Below, in pieces: positions 45,501-56,200 of a stretch of DNA of 64,000 nt; within the stretch, counting starts at the first letter, position 1, and every line of letters begins with the position of its first letter. Below the pieces are notes generated by a model, which saw only the letters and a program-made list of their open reading frames with translations, had not been told where the DNA came from and ran no database searches. The translations under genes and the position numbers were made by a program. The stretch spans positions 12,055,001-12,119,000 of the forward strand of contig OX485807.1 of the NCBI GenBank assembly GCA_950295325.1, in the 5' to 3' direction. The stretch is from Polytrichum commune (taxonomy: Eukaryota; Streptophyta; Polytrichopsida; Polytrichales; Polytrichaceae).

Positions 45501-45595
45501 GGGCCGGGGCAAACCAACCCATACACTCGTTCCTTGTTGGATGTCTAAACCCTTGCCTCCAAGGAATCAGTGCATGGGTTGGTTCGCCCCAGCCA
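45501..45595. mobile_element. Small foldback family F, copy 1
   Basis: Arms GGGGCAAACCAACCCAT (45506-45522) and ATGGGTTGGTTCGCCCC (45574-45590) surround an inner inverted ACTCGTTCCTTG / CAAGGAATCAGT. A second copy lies at 55372-55457. No target duplication is evident. Confidence 0.72.
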
Positions 45596-45804
45596 ATCAT
45601 ACAATAGATGGGGAGAACTGAACCGACTTCCACACCATTTTGTTTAATCATGTCCAGATACACCAAGGTTTCTGTCCGTTTCCAGCCGTGAAATTGTTGG
45701 GGATTCTGTTGAGAAATAAATGTCAGCCCATCACTTTTCATATTATAACAGCTAGAGATGTCGACGGATGGTATTGGAATTGGCCGGTGTGATCAGTCCC
45801 TCAA

Positions 45805-46026
45805 TGTGGGTTACCATTTGGAGTTACATGTTCCTATAACTTTTTACCAAGAGCAAGGTTTTTTTTACTCAAATAACATACGTAATTAGTATGCACATTG
45901 AAGAATATGATGTAACTTAGTCTTTTGTCTCAAAAAAAAGAAAAAAAAGAATATGATGTAACTTAGTTGGTAAAAAAATGTTGGTGAAAATCTACAGCAA
46001 CACGTAACTTTGAATGGTAACCCACA
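45805..46026. mobile_element. MITE-like element, TIR TGTGGGTTACCATT
   Basis: 222 bp with inverted ends TGTGGGTTACCATTTGGAGT and ACTTTGAATGGTAACCCACA. The repeat GAATATGATGTAACTTAG occurs twice inside. Isolated matching ends occur near 42299-42330, and a diverged relative lies at about 56640-56830. Confidence 0.65.
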
Positions 46027-46859
46027 CTAGTTAGACAATATGGTATAGTTACAAATGAAGCGGTTGAGTTTGAGAAATAACCAACTGAAGTTCAAGACGT
46101 TGGGTGAATCATTTATCATTTTAAACTAATCCAAAGAATACAAAACCGAAAGATGTCAACACGTAAAGCGGTTGAACTTGGAAACACTAGGATCTCAACC
46201 ATTTATGCCCAAAAATCTCCCCGGACACAAATATAGGTATATAGGTGTAAATAGCAATGTGAATAGGCTTATGCAGTGTGTAAGAAATGTCTCAAGTTTT
46301 TCTACAACAAGTTTTAAACCATGCATGTTTTGTTGGTAAGATTTAGACAAAGTTAAATGCTAAAATGTCTAACTATACATGTATTGTAGAGCCTCTCTCA
46401 TACTATAACATTATTGATATTGGCACAATATCAAGATTTTCAAAACTATGTAGTACATACCCTTTCCAAATTGCAGATATCGAATTATTGTTGCACGTAC
46501 CATTATCAACAACATTAAAATAACTCGAGTGCCATTGTATTGTTGTCACCAAGTATTGTGGGTGATAAGCATGTTCGGACTTTGGTGACGGAAATTTTCT
46601 AATAGAATCGACACATTGGATTTTGTAAAGGAAGTGACACGTGGCACTTTCATCAAATTTTGAACTAACTTGTGTCAAACTTGCTTATCACCTACAGTAC
46701 TATAAACAAGGAGATCCAACTACAAGTTACAAATGGGCCTATTGAGATTGAGAAACAATTGGTTGAAGTTCAAGAATTTATAGAAATTGTCAATCATTCT
46801 AGAGAAATGTACGAAATATACCTTAGATTAACTAATAAAATCCGAAAGAAGTCATCATG

Positions 46860-46990
46860 AAATGAAATGAAATTGAATTTAGAGTCCAGGAAGCCAAAAG
46901 GCTTATGGGACTAAAAGTGCATCAAGATGGTGTTAACCCGGCTAGTTCCCAGCATTCGTGGTCTTGTAATATCACAAGGTGCTTCTTTCG
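46860..46990. repeat. Fragment related to 43080-43200 and 53510-53610
   Basis: Shares GAAATGAAATTGAATTTAGA, then CCAGGAAGCC, ATGGGACTAAA and TGGTGTTAACCCGGCTAGTTC. This is the same segment that precedes (plus-strand order) the Cys-His retroelement fragments. It is too decayed to translate. Confidence 0.45.
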
Positions 46991-47992
46991 CTAGATTTGA
47001 AGATCATTTGAATAATGTCGGTTGTCCATGAAATTGGGAATCCTTCTCTAGCTTCTAAATCCAGTAATTTTTGTGATTGACTCACATAGATCATTTACAA
47101 CCCATTTTAAGAACTCGGATTTTAGCCCACGGATCTTATCTCCTGCCTTGTGATTTGCTAAATCCTTCACGGTGGCCCATACTTGCCTTTGGAATAAAAT
47201 GGTATTTGATACTATGTCCCAAGCATATAACCAGTTGGGCTTGGAAACCCTAGAATCTTGACCTATTTCGTGGTTACTGCTCCGGTAGTATTACATGATT
47301 CAGCATGTAACTTATATGCTGGCATGCATGCTTTGCAAGTCTTTGAATGGGTTTAGGGTTGAAATATAGCCCATCTTGCCCTCTCACACTTCTATCTCAA
47401 ACTTCCCAATCATGTCGTAATTTTGCCTCGTCATCAGTTGACAATAAACTCAAAGTAATAAACCCTTACAAAAAATAAACAATACACAATAAAAAATATC
47501 ATATATATACATGCCTATAATGTATTTATTTTTGTTTTTTAAACAGAAGGCTAATAAGTCAACACCAAGAATGAAATAAGAAGGGGACACGCTCACTTGG
47601 AGGTTGGGCAGACTCGCTTTGCATTGTCATGTTGTGATGGAGAAGGTTTCCAACAATGCGAGTACCTTGTAGGGGGAAGAAGTGGTATTTAGGTAATTAT
47701 AAATTTTTGTTGAGTTCGGAAATAAGTGAGTAGTTTCTAGAAATGTGAACACTCGTGTTTCAAGTGTTGTTATTTGTACTCACGATGTATTCATCGTGTA
47801 ATTGATTGTATAGTAAAAACCGTGAACATGATGATACGCACAAACATTTGGCATCATAGTGGAGATATTTAAGCAGATGTGTGGCAGCATGCGAGTATGG
47901 AATTGACCAATAAGTTCAAATTTACATAAATATCGGTGGAATGGAGGTGATAATGTATCATGAATGCATCATGAACTTACATTGTCAGTTGC

Positions 47993-48019
47993 ATATATAT
48001 ATATATATATATATATATA
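47993..48019. repeat. (TA)n microsatellite
   Basis: Uninterrupted TA run of about 26 bp. Confidence 0.95.
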
Positions 48020-48214
48020 ATGTCTTGCGACTTGTATGGTACTATTCCTCTCAAACGATACTAGTTTGATACGTGTCATCCTGGCCTATTGCATCGTAAT
48101 TTTCCTACCACCACCACACTATCTAATGTATATTAGATGATAAACATCATGCATTCAATGAGAGTTGAGTTTATTCTGCACCAAATGATAATAGAGTGTC
48201 TTGTAGACTTGTCT

Positions 48215-48650
48215 CTGAGTAACTCCAAGTGAGTTGGTGAAAGGGTGAGTTTGAGAGAGCTTGTGCATAAAGTCATTCAAATTTTCTTTAAGTTGAAAAT
48301 AGTATGTTGGACTATTGGGGTTACACTACATTAAACCGACTTTTTAGTTTGTCATACTAGGATTGGTGGGCCAAGCCTTGGCCTTGCAAATGTTGACTTC
48401 ATATTTTGGGTGGCGGGTTCCATAGATAAATTGTATTTTATATCTTAAAATTCTATGTTTTATTTTTAATTTTTTTTCCCCTTCTTGGATTGAAGAGGAG
48501 ATCCAAGGAGTTTCACTCAACTCTCAAAATTGGGCTCTAACACAAGATGCTATTATGAGCTCTTAACAATAAAATCTCCAATAGGAACCTAAGTCCTAGT
48601 TTGGTCCGTCATGAAGAGACTTCATTTTCTCTTCATGTTGGGTTGTATTC
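48215..48650 (+). repeat. Dispersed repeat family R, copy
   Basis: GCTTGTGCATAAAGTCA, CATACTAGGATTGGTGGGCC, GGGTTCCATAGATAAATTGT, then TCACTCAACTCTCAAAATTG and ACACAAGATGCTATTATGAG. Same order as 28130-28550. Confidence 0.65.
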
Positions 48651-49989
48651 ACCATGGCAAAGTACCCAAAAAATATAAAAAATATAAAAATATATATAGA
48701 GAGGTTTGACATCATCATGTTGGAAAATATCATTTAGCTATAACATTGGGGATCTTCATTGCAATAAGAAGATCATAGAAGGTGCATTGAAGGGCATGGG
48801 TGGAACTCTAGCATGAAAACATGGTGTAATTTTTATAGGGTTTATTAAATCTCAAGGATGCACATCAAATTCTAGCTAATTTGTTGAGGCATTCATTGAT
48901 TCTTAGGTAAAGGAAGGTATGAACAACACTTAGTGTGCACTTAGTGTGTGTGAATCATAGTTGTGATTGATAAATTTGTAGGCTAACTTTAAATAGCGAT
49001 GTCGATGAACTTTAATGTTCCACAAGTGTGAGTGTCACATGATGGTCAAGGAGCAACACTTGATTGCACGCATCTAACTTTGCCACAATGCTACAATCTC
49101 AACAAGTTGAGGGGTGGCGCCCAAGGGGTTGGAACTTTGGTATCAACGTTGAATGCTATGGTGTTGCTAGTGCATGATGAAGGTCCTTGAATGGAGGATA
49201 ATGTTAAACGTAGAATCTAGCTTTTCTCCTACTAACTTGTTCTCGTGGCCTTCTTACCTTCAACTATGGGTCAATGGTTTTCCGAGACGTGATCCAGTTT
49301 GACTCTAATTCTCTTTTGTTTTAGTTGTCATTGTAGATCAACCATTGATCCAAGTCATTATGATATCTGCCATAGAGATTGGCCCCACAATATGTCCAAG
49401 TTCTAGTTAAATCTAAACATTTAGGCCAAATTTGTGTTAAGAGACTTGTTGATCTTATGCCTTTCCTATCTCCTTTGTGACTAAATATCTGGGCTTCTTC
49501 TCTTCCTTACTCCTAACCCCAACGCGGTGTTGATAGAAGACATTGTAACAAGACACGTAGCCATTTTCATTCTTCATATCTTGTCATGAAACTCACCTTA
49601 AATCATAAAAAGAAGACATATCCCTTCCAAATTACCATACAAATCCTACACATCAAAACCATGCTTAAGGTCTAGGAAATACAGGTCACAAGAGAGAGAG
49701 AGAGTTTTATGCTCTCCTATCAAGCTTCCTTGAAACTTCATGCTCTACTACTTCATCTCTAATAAACATGCAACTCTTACAACCAACTAAACTAGTTCAA
49801 ATATGATAAATACTTGTACAAGTTCTCTACAAAATCAACCACCTCAACTAACTCCTCAAAAGTCCTTTGCCTTGACTTATGTAGCAAAACCCAACCCCAA
49901 GCTCAAAATTGAAAGTTGCTAATCACGTAGGAAATAGTTGTAGAGTAATTTTTGTTTTGCTTGATTTATCCCCTAACAACAAATGCGAC
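48651..49989. other. Intergenic, no gene seen
   Basis: AT-rich DNA with a short GA run near 49690-49705. No supportable gene or element. Confidence 0.45.
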
Positions 49990-50438
49990 ATTATTTGTTG
50001 CCATCCTCACGGCACGCCTCATACAAGCTCAACATGCTACAAGGCCAACAAGGTGAAGAACTTCCTCTTGGTTACCAAATTCTAGAAGCTTCAGTGAGCA
50101 CCACTAATAATTATATCTTGCATGCATAAATATTTTATGAGTGAATGCATGGTCATTTCCAACCTCATTGGGCCAAAGCCAAGGCCAAGCTATACAACAC
50201 CTTGGCTCGCACAACCTCACCAAGAAGTATGTTTAACCAAGTCATGTATAAGCATGATGCCAAAATGAATATAAATGTAAAGTTAGGATCTCCTACAACA
50301 ACTAAAACTCCTAGTGGAAACACTATTTCATAGCAAGTTTGGGGTATGTGTGTTTCCAACCTTGTGCGTTGGCTCTTGATTCCAACAATTCCATAGGTAT
50401 TTGATTTCCCCTTTTGAATTCTAGAAATAGAATCACCC

Positions 50439-51570
50439 TTGATTACTTGCACCTTGCCCGCTAGGCAGTGGAACGATACTTTGGAGCGACCATGCTACTG
50501 CACCTTCAAGCATCCAAGAGTTTGTGCGCCTTTGAATACCAAGCGTGGGTGGATGTTGAAAGTGGCTCTAGTTGCTCTCAATCCATGTCAATTTGCATTT
50601 GCATTGGACGATTGGCCGTCAATGGAAACAACCCCGGACAAAGGACCTATTAGATTCCTTGAAAAACATCTTACGAAACACGATAAGAATATAAGTCTAG
50701 AATTAATCCCCATACTATATCCCAACATAGATAAGTGGATAGCGAATGGGAAAATAGATATTGAATTATCAAATAAATTCTGGACAAACAAAAACATAAC
50801 GGACTCTCAAAAAAATGTCTTCTAAAACTAAGACATGGCCGATATATGGGGAATGCCTGGAAACAACTGTTCTTCGGCATGGAAGCCTTCCTGTCAATCA
50901 CATGCCCCATGTGTAACTCTCCAAATCCCGACACATGGCTACACGTACTTTTAAAATGCAAACAACACCACATACATGCCCTCCGAACCAAATGGCATAA
51001 TAAGGTAGTATGGGAATTAAGAAAACTTATAGTTGCATCAAGATGTTATATTCTCATGAATGTAGGCACATTCAATTATAATCCACCAGAAAACACAGTC
51101 CCCCCATGGCTATTACGTTGCACGTGTGGTCAACAAGATGTCATTGCAATGCCAGATTCAAACTAGACATCTTATGTGTGAAAGGACTACCATACCAATC
51201 CCCGCCACCAATAGAACCGAATGAGAACCTAACAATATAATTCATGGAATTCACATATTGTAATGATAGAATACCAGATGATACTATAATTAGAAAAATA
51301 TAAACCACTAATAAACAATATTATCAATAGAGGATGGAAGGTAGACCCACTAACAATCATCACTGCTGGTGCTAAGGCAGCCACACACACCCCTTCTATG
51401 AAAAATATTTAAATAATACTTAAAATCCCCAAATAAGCATCAAACACACATTTGAAGAAATCAACGTCATTGCCATACAACATGCCATGTCCATAATCCT
51501 ACACAAAAGGAGAATAGAAAACAACGAACCACTACCAACATACACACAACCTACATAACAACCCCAAATA
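50439..51570 (+). pseudogene. Second retroelement ORF remnant, C-terminal part
   Basis: Three frame-shifted plus-strand pieces read in order. 50439-50822 includes LEKHLTKHDKNISLELIPIL and ends in KNITDSQKNVF. 50825-51164 has KLRHGRYMGNAWKQLFFGME, then CPMC, DTWLHVLLKC, CYILMNVGTFNYNPPENTVP and PWLLRCTCG. About 51170-51540 has LCVKGLPYQ, EFTYCNDR and NNIINRGWKVDPL, then HAMSIILHKRRIENNEPLPT after further shifts. The CPMC ... W-L-H-V-L-x-x-C module is a retroelement C-terminal zinc-binding type, distinct from the zf-RVT of the first LINE. No reverse transcriptase core is readable upstream to about 49990. Confidence 0.65.
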
Positions 51571-51689
51571 CCCACCAAAAAAATAAATGCCAACGAGAGC
51601 CAAAGAATTGTTACAACCCACGGCAAGGGTTGCTGGCCATATGTTCCACCAAGTAAACTCACATAGCATATGCCAAGTCACTTACATCA

Positions 51690-51810
51690 CAATACAGTGC
51701 TCGTAAGAGGCCATCAAGAATTGAACCTGGACCACTAAACCGGTGCTAATAACCCCCACATTTAAAGAACCACTGAGTAGCCCACTCAGCGACCACCGCA
51801 CGAAGAAACA
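51690..51810 (-). repeat. Possible tRNA-like SINE head, minus strand
   Basis: The minus strand has an A-box-like TGGTCGCTGAGTGGG (51795-51781) and a B-box-like GGTTCAATTC (51726-51717) in the right order. The spacing of about 54 nt is long, as in tRNA genes with a variable arm. No cloverleaf or flanking duplication was found, so this is a weak call. Confidence 0.3.
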
Positions 51811-51899
51811 CAAAACACATACCCTTACAAACATCACAACCACATGAACATCACCAATACAAAAATCATCCAATCCCTAAGTTTCCATGGTCACCTTGG

Positions 51900-52050
51900 T
51901 TACCATGGCTACTATAGTGCCCACCCCGAGAGGGGTTAGTAGACCTACACCACTCTTATTATGCCCAGTACCAAGGGTGAGTCGAACGGACATTTCAATC
52001 ACGCTAATCCCATAAAGACCAAGGTTTCATCTCTCTCTTTCTCTCTCTCT
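51900..52050 (+). mobile_element. 3' fragment of the SINE family at 54033-54399
   Basis: Shares with the intact copy the order CTATAGTGCCCACCC (there CTATAGTGTCCATCC), GAGAGGGG, TAGTAG, CCCAGT, CGAACGGACA, TTCA and CACGC. Ends in a pyrimidine-rich tail CTCTCTCTTTCTCTCTC. The tRNA-like head is missing. Confidence 0.55.
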
Positions 52051-52059
52051 CTCAATTTG

Positions 52060-52660
52060 CATTGTTTGCTATTTATACGACACCCTCTCCATTGGGTACC
52101 GCTTATGCATAGCAAATATATCACTTGATTTTTGATTTTGTAAGACTATGCCTTAACGGTCGACACCCAACACTTCATCCATTGCCACTAGTTGCCCTTG
52201 GTGAGAACCACTCGGAATCATGTTTCTAAAGCCCACAAATTCTTTTGCTGTGCTTGTTGGTTGCATGGTGAATCAAGAAGTGGGTAGCCAACCCTAACTA
52301 AGGATCCCAAGACCATGATGCTTGCTCAAATAACCTCGTTTAGTAGGAGATCGTAGTTTGGAGTCAACCATGACAACCATGTCTTTGCCGAAGGAGCTAA
52401 GCAAGCCTCCACCAATGTCAACAAGTCCCTTCCTCAAAATAGAGTGTGTTTTGGGGGTCTTGGAGTTTTTGGAACCAATGGCTAAATATAATGTGAGATT
52501 AGAAGGTGCAAGCACAATATACTAGACGGCAAAGTTGGTCGGAAAAGTTGGAATCGCAAAATTTATGGTCAAAACAATATGTCTTCTAATTGGGTCTTCA
52601 TTTCATGTAGCATTGTATTGTGGTTACAAGTACACAAATCTACAATGTATGAAAACAATA
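52060..52660. other. Intergenic, no gene seen
   Basis: No recognisable coding or repeat structure. Confidence 0.45.
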
Positions 52661-52666
52661 TCCTAA

Positions 52667-53033
52667 GGGCATCGCCAGCCCATTCCCAGCAACGGTAACT
52701 ACCGGGAACAGTGAGCCCGGGCTCGGGCCAACGGGCTCGGTACCCAACCTGTTATGCACATGGTCCCTGTAAAGCTACTCCCGCTCTCGGCACATTTTTG
52801 GAGTTTGCCGAGAGAAGTTGTCCTCCCGCTACACACTGCCTTATCCAAAAGTAGCTTGTGAAGCTGGGACACCTGTGTGCCGGGGGGCTACGTGGATGGA
52901 GACCTGTGTGCCGGGGGGCCCTTGCCGGGCAATGGGCTGGACCCCCCTCCCGCCAAACCCTCTCTCCATTGAGCAGGGCTCCCTGCATCCCGCCCTGCCG
53001 GGAGCTGATGCCGGGAATGGGCTGGCGATGCCC
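52667..53033. mobile_element. GC-rich PIF/Harbinger-type MITE (TAA target)
   Basis: 367 bp with inverted ends GGGCATCGCCAGCCCATTCC and GGAATGGGCTGGCGATGCCC. It is flanked by TAA at 52664-52666 and 53034-53036. GGGCATC-type ends and a TAA target fit Tourist-like elements. It is much more GC-rich than its surroundings, and a direct duplication CCTGTGTGCCGGGGGGC lies inside (about 52870 and 52902). The open frames inside are mirror images and are not genes. Confidence 0.85.
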
Positions 53034-53039
53034 TAAAGA

Positions 53040-53499
53040 CATCGTGAACATAATGTCCATATACAGATGGCTATATTTGGTTTTGACTACAAATTTCACG
53101 AGCATAACATTTTTTAACTTGGAATTCTTTTCCAATATTGCTTGAGTGTGTGATGAACTTGAATATTCCACCAAAGTGAGAATTCAAGAATACATATTCA
53201 GCAATCGTGTTACAAAATTTCTTGTTGTGATGCAAACTATTTTTCCTTCAAAAAATGGACATGTTCATGTTTTGAAAAACTCTGAAAATACATAAACATA
53301 AAAATCTATAAAAAGAAAATCACAATTTTCAAAATTAAGTATTCAATTCTGAACCCATTTTGGAACCCTCTATTGCTCAACCTTCAAAGGTTATATACAT
53401 AAGTGGTCCAGTTTCCCATGCTTGCACTCAACATTATCGAGTAGTCACTTGGGCTGCTCACTCTTTCCAAAATGGAAAGCTCTCTAATGTTGGTTGGTT
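53040..53499. other. Intergenic, no gene seen
   Basis: AT-rich, nothing recognised. Confidence 0.45.
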
Positions 53500-53760
53500 C
53501 AATGCAATTAAATGGAATGAAAATGATTATAAAGCCCAGGAAGCCGAAAAGGTTAATGGGATTAACGTACATCATGATGGTTTCAAACCAACTAATTCTC
53601 TAGAGTGGTGAAGTGTGTTAGCCTATGTGAAACGGAGGCTAATGTTAACTTGACGGTCTGAATGAATGAAAGATTTGAAGCTTCGTGGAACTACGTTCTC
53701 AAATAGCGATGGAAACTTATATCTTATAAGATAATACATGGAACATTCCAACACAAAATG
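53500..53760 (-). pseudogene. Decayed copy of the Cys-His retroelement fragment
   Basis: Nucleotide-level relative of 43080-43340: AAAGCCCAGGAAGCCGAAAA, CAACTAATTCTCTAGAGTGG and GGAGGCTAATGTTAACTTGA are all shared. The minus-strand frame is interrupted and the Cys-His module is not preserved. Confidence 0.5.
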
Positions 53761-54019
53761 ATCCTAGTGGTGATTGGGATTTTCTTTGAGAGGTTAGGCA
53801 TTTCTTTCAGAGTTTGCTCCCAACCTCCTAACAACTTGGTAGCAATGAGCTCCTCCTCCATGAAAGCTTGAAATGAAATTAAGGGTGTTACATCCCTTGG
53901 CTCTCGTAGTAGTGGTCCCGACATCACTCAAAGTTAACATCAACCAAAAACTTGGATGGTGACAAGGATACATGGAAATGAGATGAACCGGTGAGCAATG
54001 GGAAACTTCATAGGGTTGT

Positions 54020-54032
54020 TTAACCCTCCTTC
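54020..54032. repeat. SINE target-site duplication, left copy
   Basis: TTAACCCTCCTTC, repeated identically at 54400-54412. Confidence 0.9.
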
Positions 54033-54399
54033 AGGCACCACGGGCCTTGGCTTGGTGGTTAAGGCTCATGGCCCCCAATGAGGAGGTTGTGGGTTCTATT
54101 CCCCATGCCGGCGTGGTGCTCACCACCTTAGTCCACCCAACTATGGTGGGGGGTCTTTGGACCTTGTTGTATGGGTACCTCAAAGCCCTTTGGGGGGATA
54201 CCATGTCCGGTATCTTCAAGGCACTAGTGGCTAGCTAGGAACTTGTATAGTGTGTCACTATAGTGTCCATCCTCGAAAGGGGAGAGTAGTATTGTCCCAG
54301 TGTCCCCTTGTCCAGTGGGCATCGGGTCATTGGCATTACGAACGGACACTTTATTCACGCCGGCCCCTTGCTTGAAAGGGGTTGGAGTTTCTATCTATC
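54033..54399 (+). mobile_element. tRNA-derived SINE with perfect 13-bp TSD
   Basis: 367 bp flanked by identical 13-bp direct repeats TTAACCCTCCTTC (54020-54032, 54400-54412). The left end has a pol III A box TGGCTTGGTGG (54048-54058) and B box GGTTCTATTCC (54092-54102), 33 nt apart as in a tRNA. The rest is unrelated to tRNA and ends in a short TTTCTATCTATCT tail. SINEs are transcribed by pol III and copied by LINE machinery. The perfect duplication points to a relatively young insertion. A 3' fragment of the family lies at 51900-52050. Confidence 0.9.
54048..54102 (+). promoter_or_regulatory. Internal pol III promoter of the SINE (A and B boxes)
   Basis: A box TGGCTTGGTGG and B box GGTTCTATTCC (consensus GGTTCGANTCC, one key change) at tRNA-like spacing. 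Confidence 0.75.
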
Positions 54400-54550
54400 T
54401 TAACCCTCCTTCCCCCTCACCCTCTAGCATGCAAGACTTGGAGAGGATAAATCACATGAAGAGATTTGTTGATGAATTGTGTCCCAAAGACCCAAAGACC
54501 CCAGTTGGTCAACATTGAGAAATCACCTCCATATTTGCCAACATGTATTA

Positions 54551-55048
54551 GTGCCACTTCACATACGAGCCAAGAGCCATGACCATGAAATTATGAGAGC
54601 CCAATAGAAAGTGTCCAAAGCCCGTCCCAACACACCTCCAAAATCATGTAGTGTGGTCACGGACCCTCAAGTGGTGTGAAATCATACGTGATCAAGCCCT
54701 TGACCAAATGCTATTTTAACGAATGTCTATTCATGCGGGTCCTCACGCATGATAAATTATAATAAATCAACGGTCGTGAGCATTCAAAGTGCCATGATCT
54801 CCCAGTTTTGTGTTAGGCCTACCCCACTAGGTGATTTTTGAAAATAATCCAAATGACCATGAAACATGATCCATTTGATGCCATGTAGGAATACATGTAG
54901 ACTTTCCATCCATCTTGCATTCACATACTCCGTTGGTCCCTCAAGTGTAGTGTGAAGCTTGAACTTGGACCAGCTCCGCCTTTTCCACCAATGAGAGTGC
55001 GTGAAGTGTAATGGTCATGGGCTCTTGGTCTTGTGTGTGAAGTGGCCC
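54551..55048 (+). mobile_element. PIF/Harbinger-type MITE 7 (TTA target)
   Basis: 498 bp with ends GTGCCACTTCACATACGAGC and GTGTGTGAAGTGGCCC, and TTA at 54548-54550 and 55049-55051. Same family and orientation as 39808-40301. Confidence 0.85.
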
Positions 55049-55371
55049 TTAGTTCACCCCATGACAAATGCAAATTGCAAAGCCGTGTTGCTCACGACCG
55101 GGGGCCAAGGGCAATGTGGGGACCTTGACTCATGAGTCCTCTTATGTTGGTTGAAGACTACTATGTCGGTTGTTTCCATCTTGAAGCACATTGGCCTTAA
55201 TTGGCCCTCTACATCTTTGCCACTTTAGCTTGAGGCACCCGGGGTTGGTCCTCCTTGGGCTCTTATTTCATTGACTACCAACATGTCCATAGCATCGGCC
55301 ATGTTACCTTTGAGGTGTAGTTTTCCCGCTCCAAATAGCAACATTGTAGAACCCAAGGGCAAACAATGATG

Positions 55372-55457
55372 TGGGCGAACCAACCCACACACTCGTTCCT
55401 TGTTAGATGCCTAAACCCTTGCTTCCAAGGAACCAATGTACGGGTTGGTTCGCCCCA
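55372..55457. mobile_element. Small foldback family F, copy 2
   Basis: Arms TGGGCGAACCAACCCACAC and GTACGGGTTGGTTCGCCCCA enclose ACTCGTTCCTTGTTAGATGC and CTTCCAAGGAACC, closely matching copy 1 at 45501-45595. Confidence 0.75.
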
Positions 55458-55619
55458 TCCGGAAAACAATGTGTAATGCATCAAAATTCTCAGCTAAGAG
55501 GAAGACATGTCATGAGGACGAGGTGGTTCCAAAATCCGATCCATATGTAAATCAAGGCCTTCCAATAACGTAAGGTAGGCATGCCTAAATCCAACAGAAC
55601 AATAATTTGAACACTCATA

Positions 55620-56200
55620 TTTGATTGGTATGTGGTTAGGTGTAAATTTTAAAACAGAAGCCAAGAAAACGTGTGTTAAGAATTTGGACTAGGTGCTCAA
55701 ACTTTGCTAATCAATCCAAGTTCCATATCATAATAATTGGGAGGGGGAGGGGGAGAGGAGAACTATATGATCATTTGTTCACATTGATTATGAATAACGT
55801 ATTCATATGAGTTCCAAAAACTATGAGGTGAATGATAACATGCATGATTTAGATTCGCTAACTACTTTGCACTAGTTGTGTGTTTGTCATCTTATGAGAA
55901 GTGAATGCAAAGAGAAAAGTATCCGAATAACATGTTAAGTAGATGGGTCTTAGGTGGCTTGTTTTTGTTAACACTCAATAATGAACATAATTGGGTCTTA
56001 AGTGGCTTGTTTTTGTTAACACTCAATAATGAACATAATTGGGAGGACCTATGTATCCAATTTTTAAAAAAATCAACAAACATGTACTTCTGACAACCGA
56101 AGGAGGTCCAATTTTCAATCCCATTTTTGCATATGTTTCATCGTAGATTTGCTAATGCAACACAAGTTTTGTTGTGTAAATCAAATCGGCATAAGTTGGA
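55620..56200 (+). repeat. Dispersed repeat family A, two adjoining copies
   Basis: 55620-55890 matches 13235-13510. 55960-56200 matches 28720-28920 closely. They are separated by the 48-bp tandem duplication listed next. Confidence 0.65.
55945..56040. repeat. 48-bp tandem duplication, two copies
   Basis: Units 55945-55992 and 55993-56040 differ at one position by eye (GGGTCTTAGGTGGC against GGGTCTTAAGTGGC). Because 48 is a multiple of 3, it produces a mirrored repeat in spurious translated frames. Confidence 0.9.

Noticed and set aside
45427-45741. 104-codon minus-strand frame
   Set aside because: Its central part is the foldback family F arms and no domain is recognisable.
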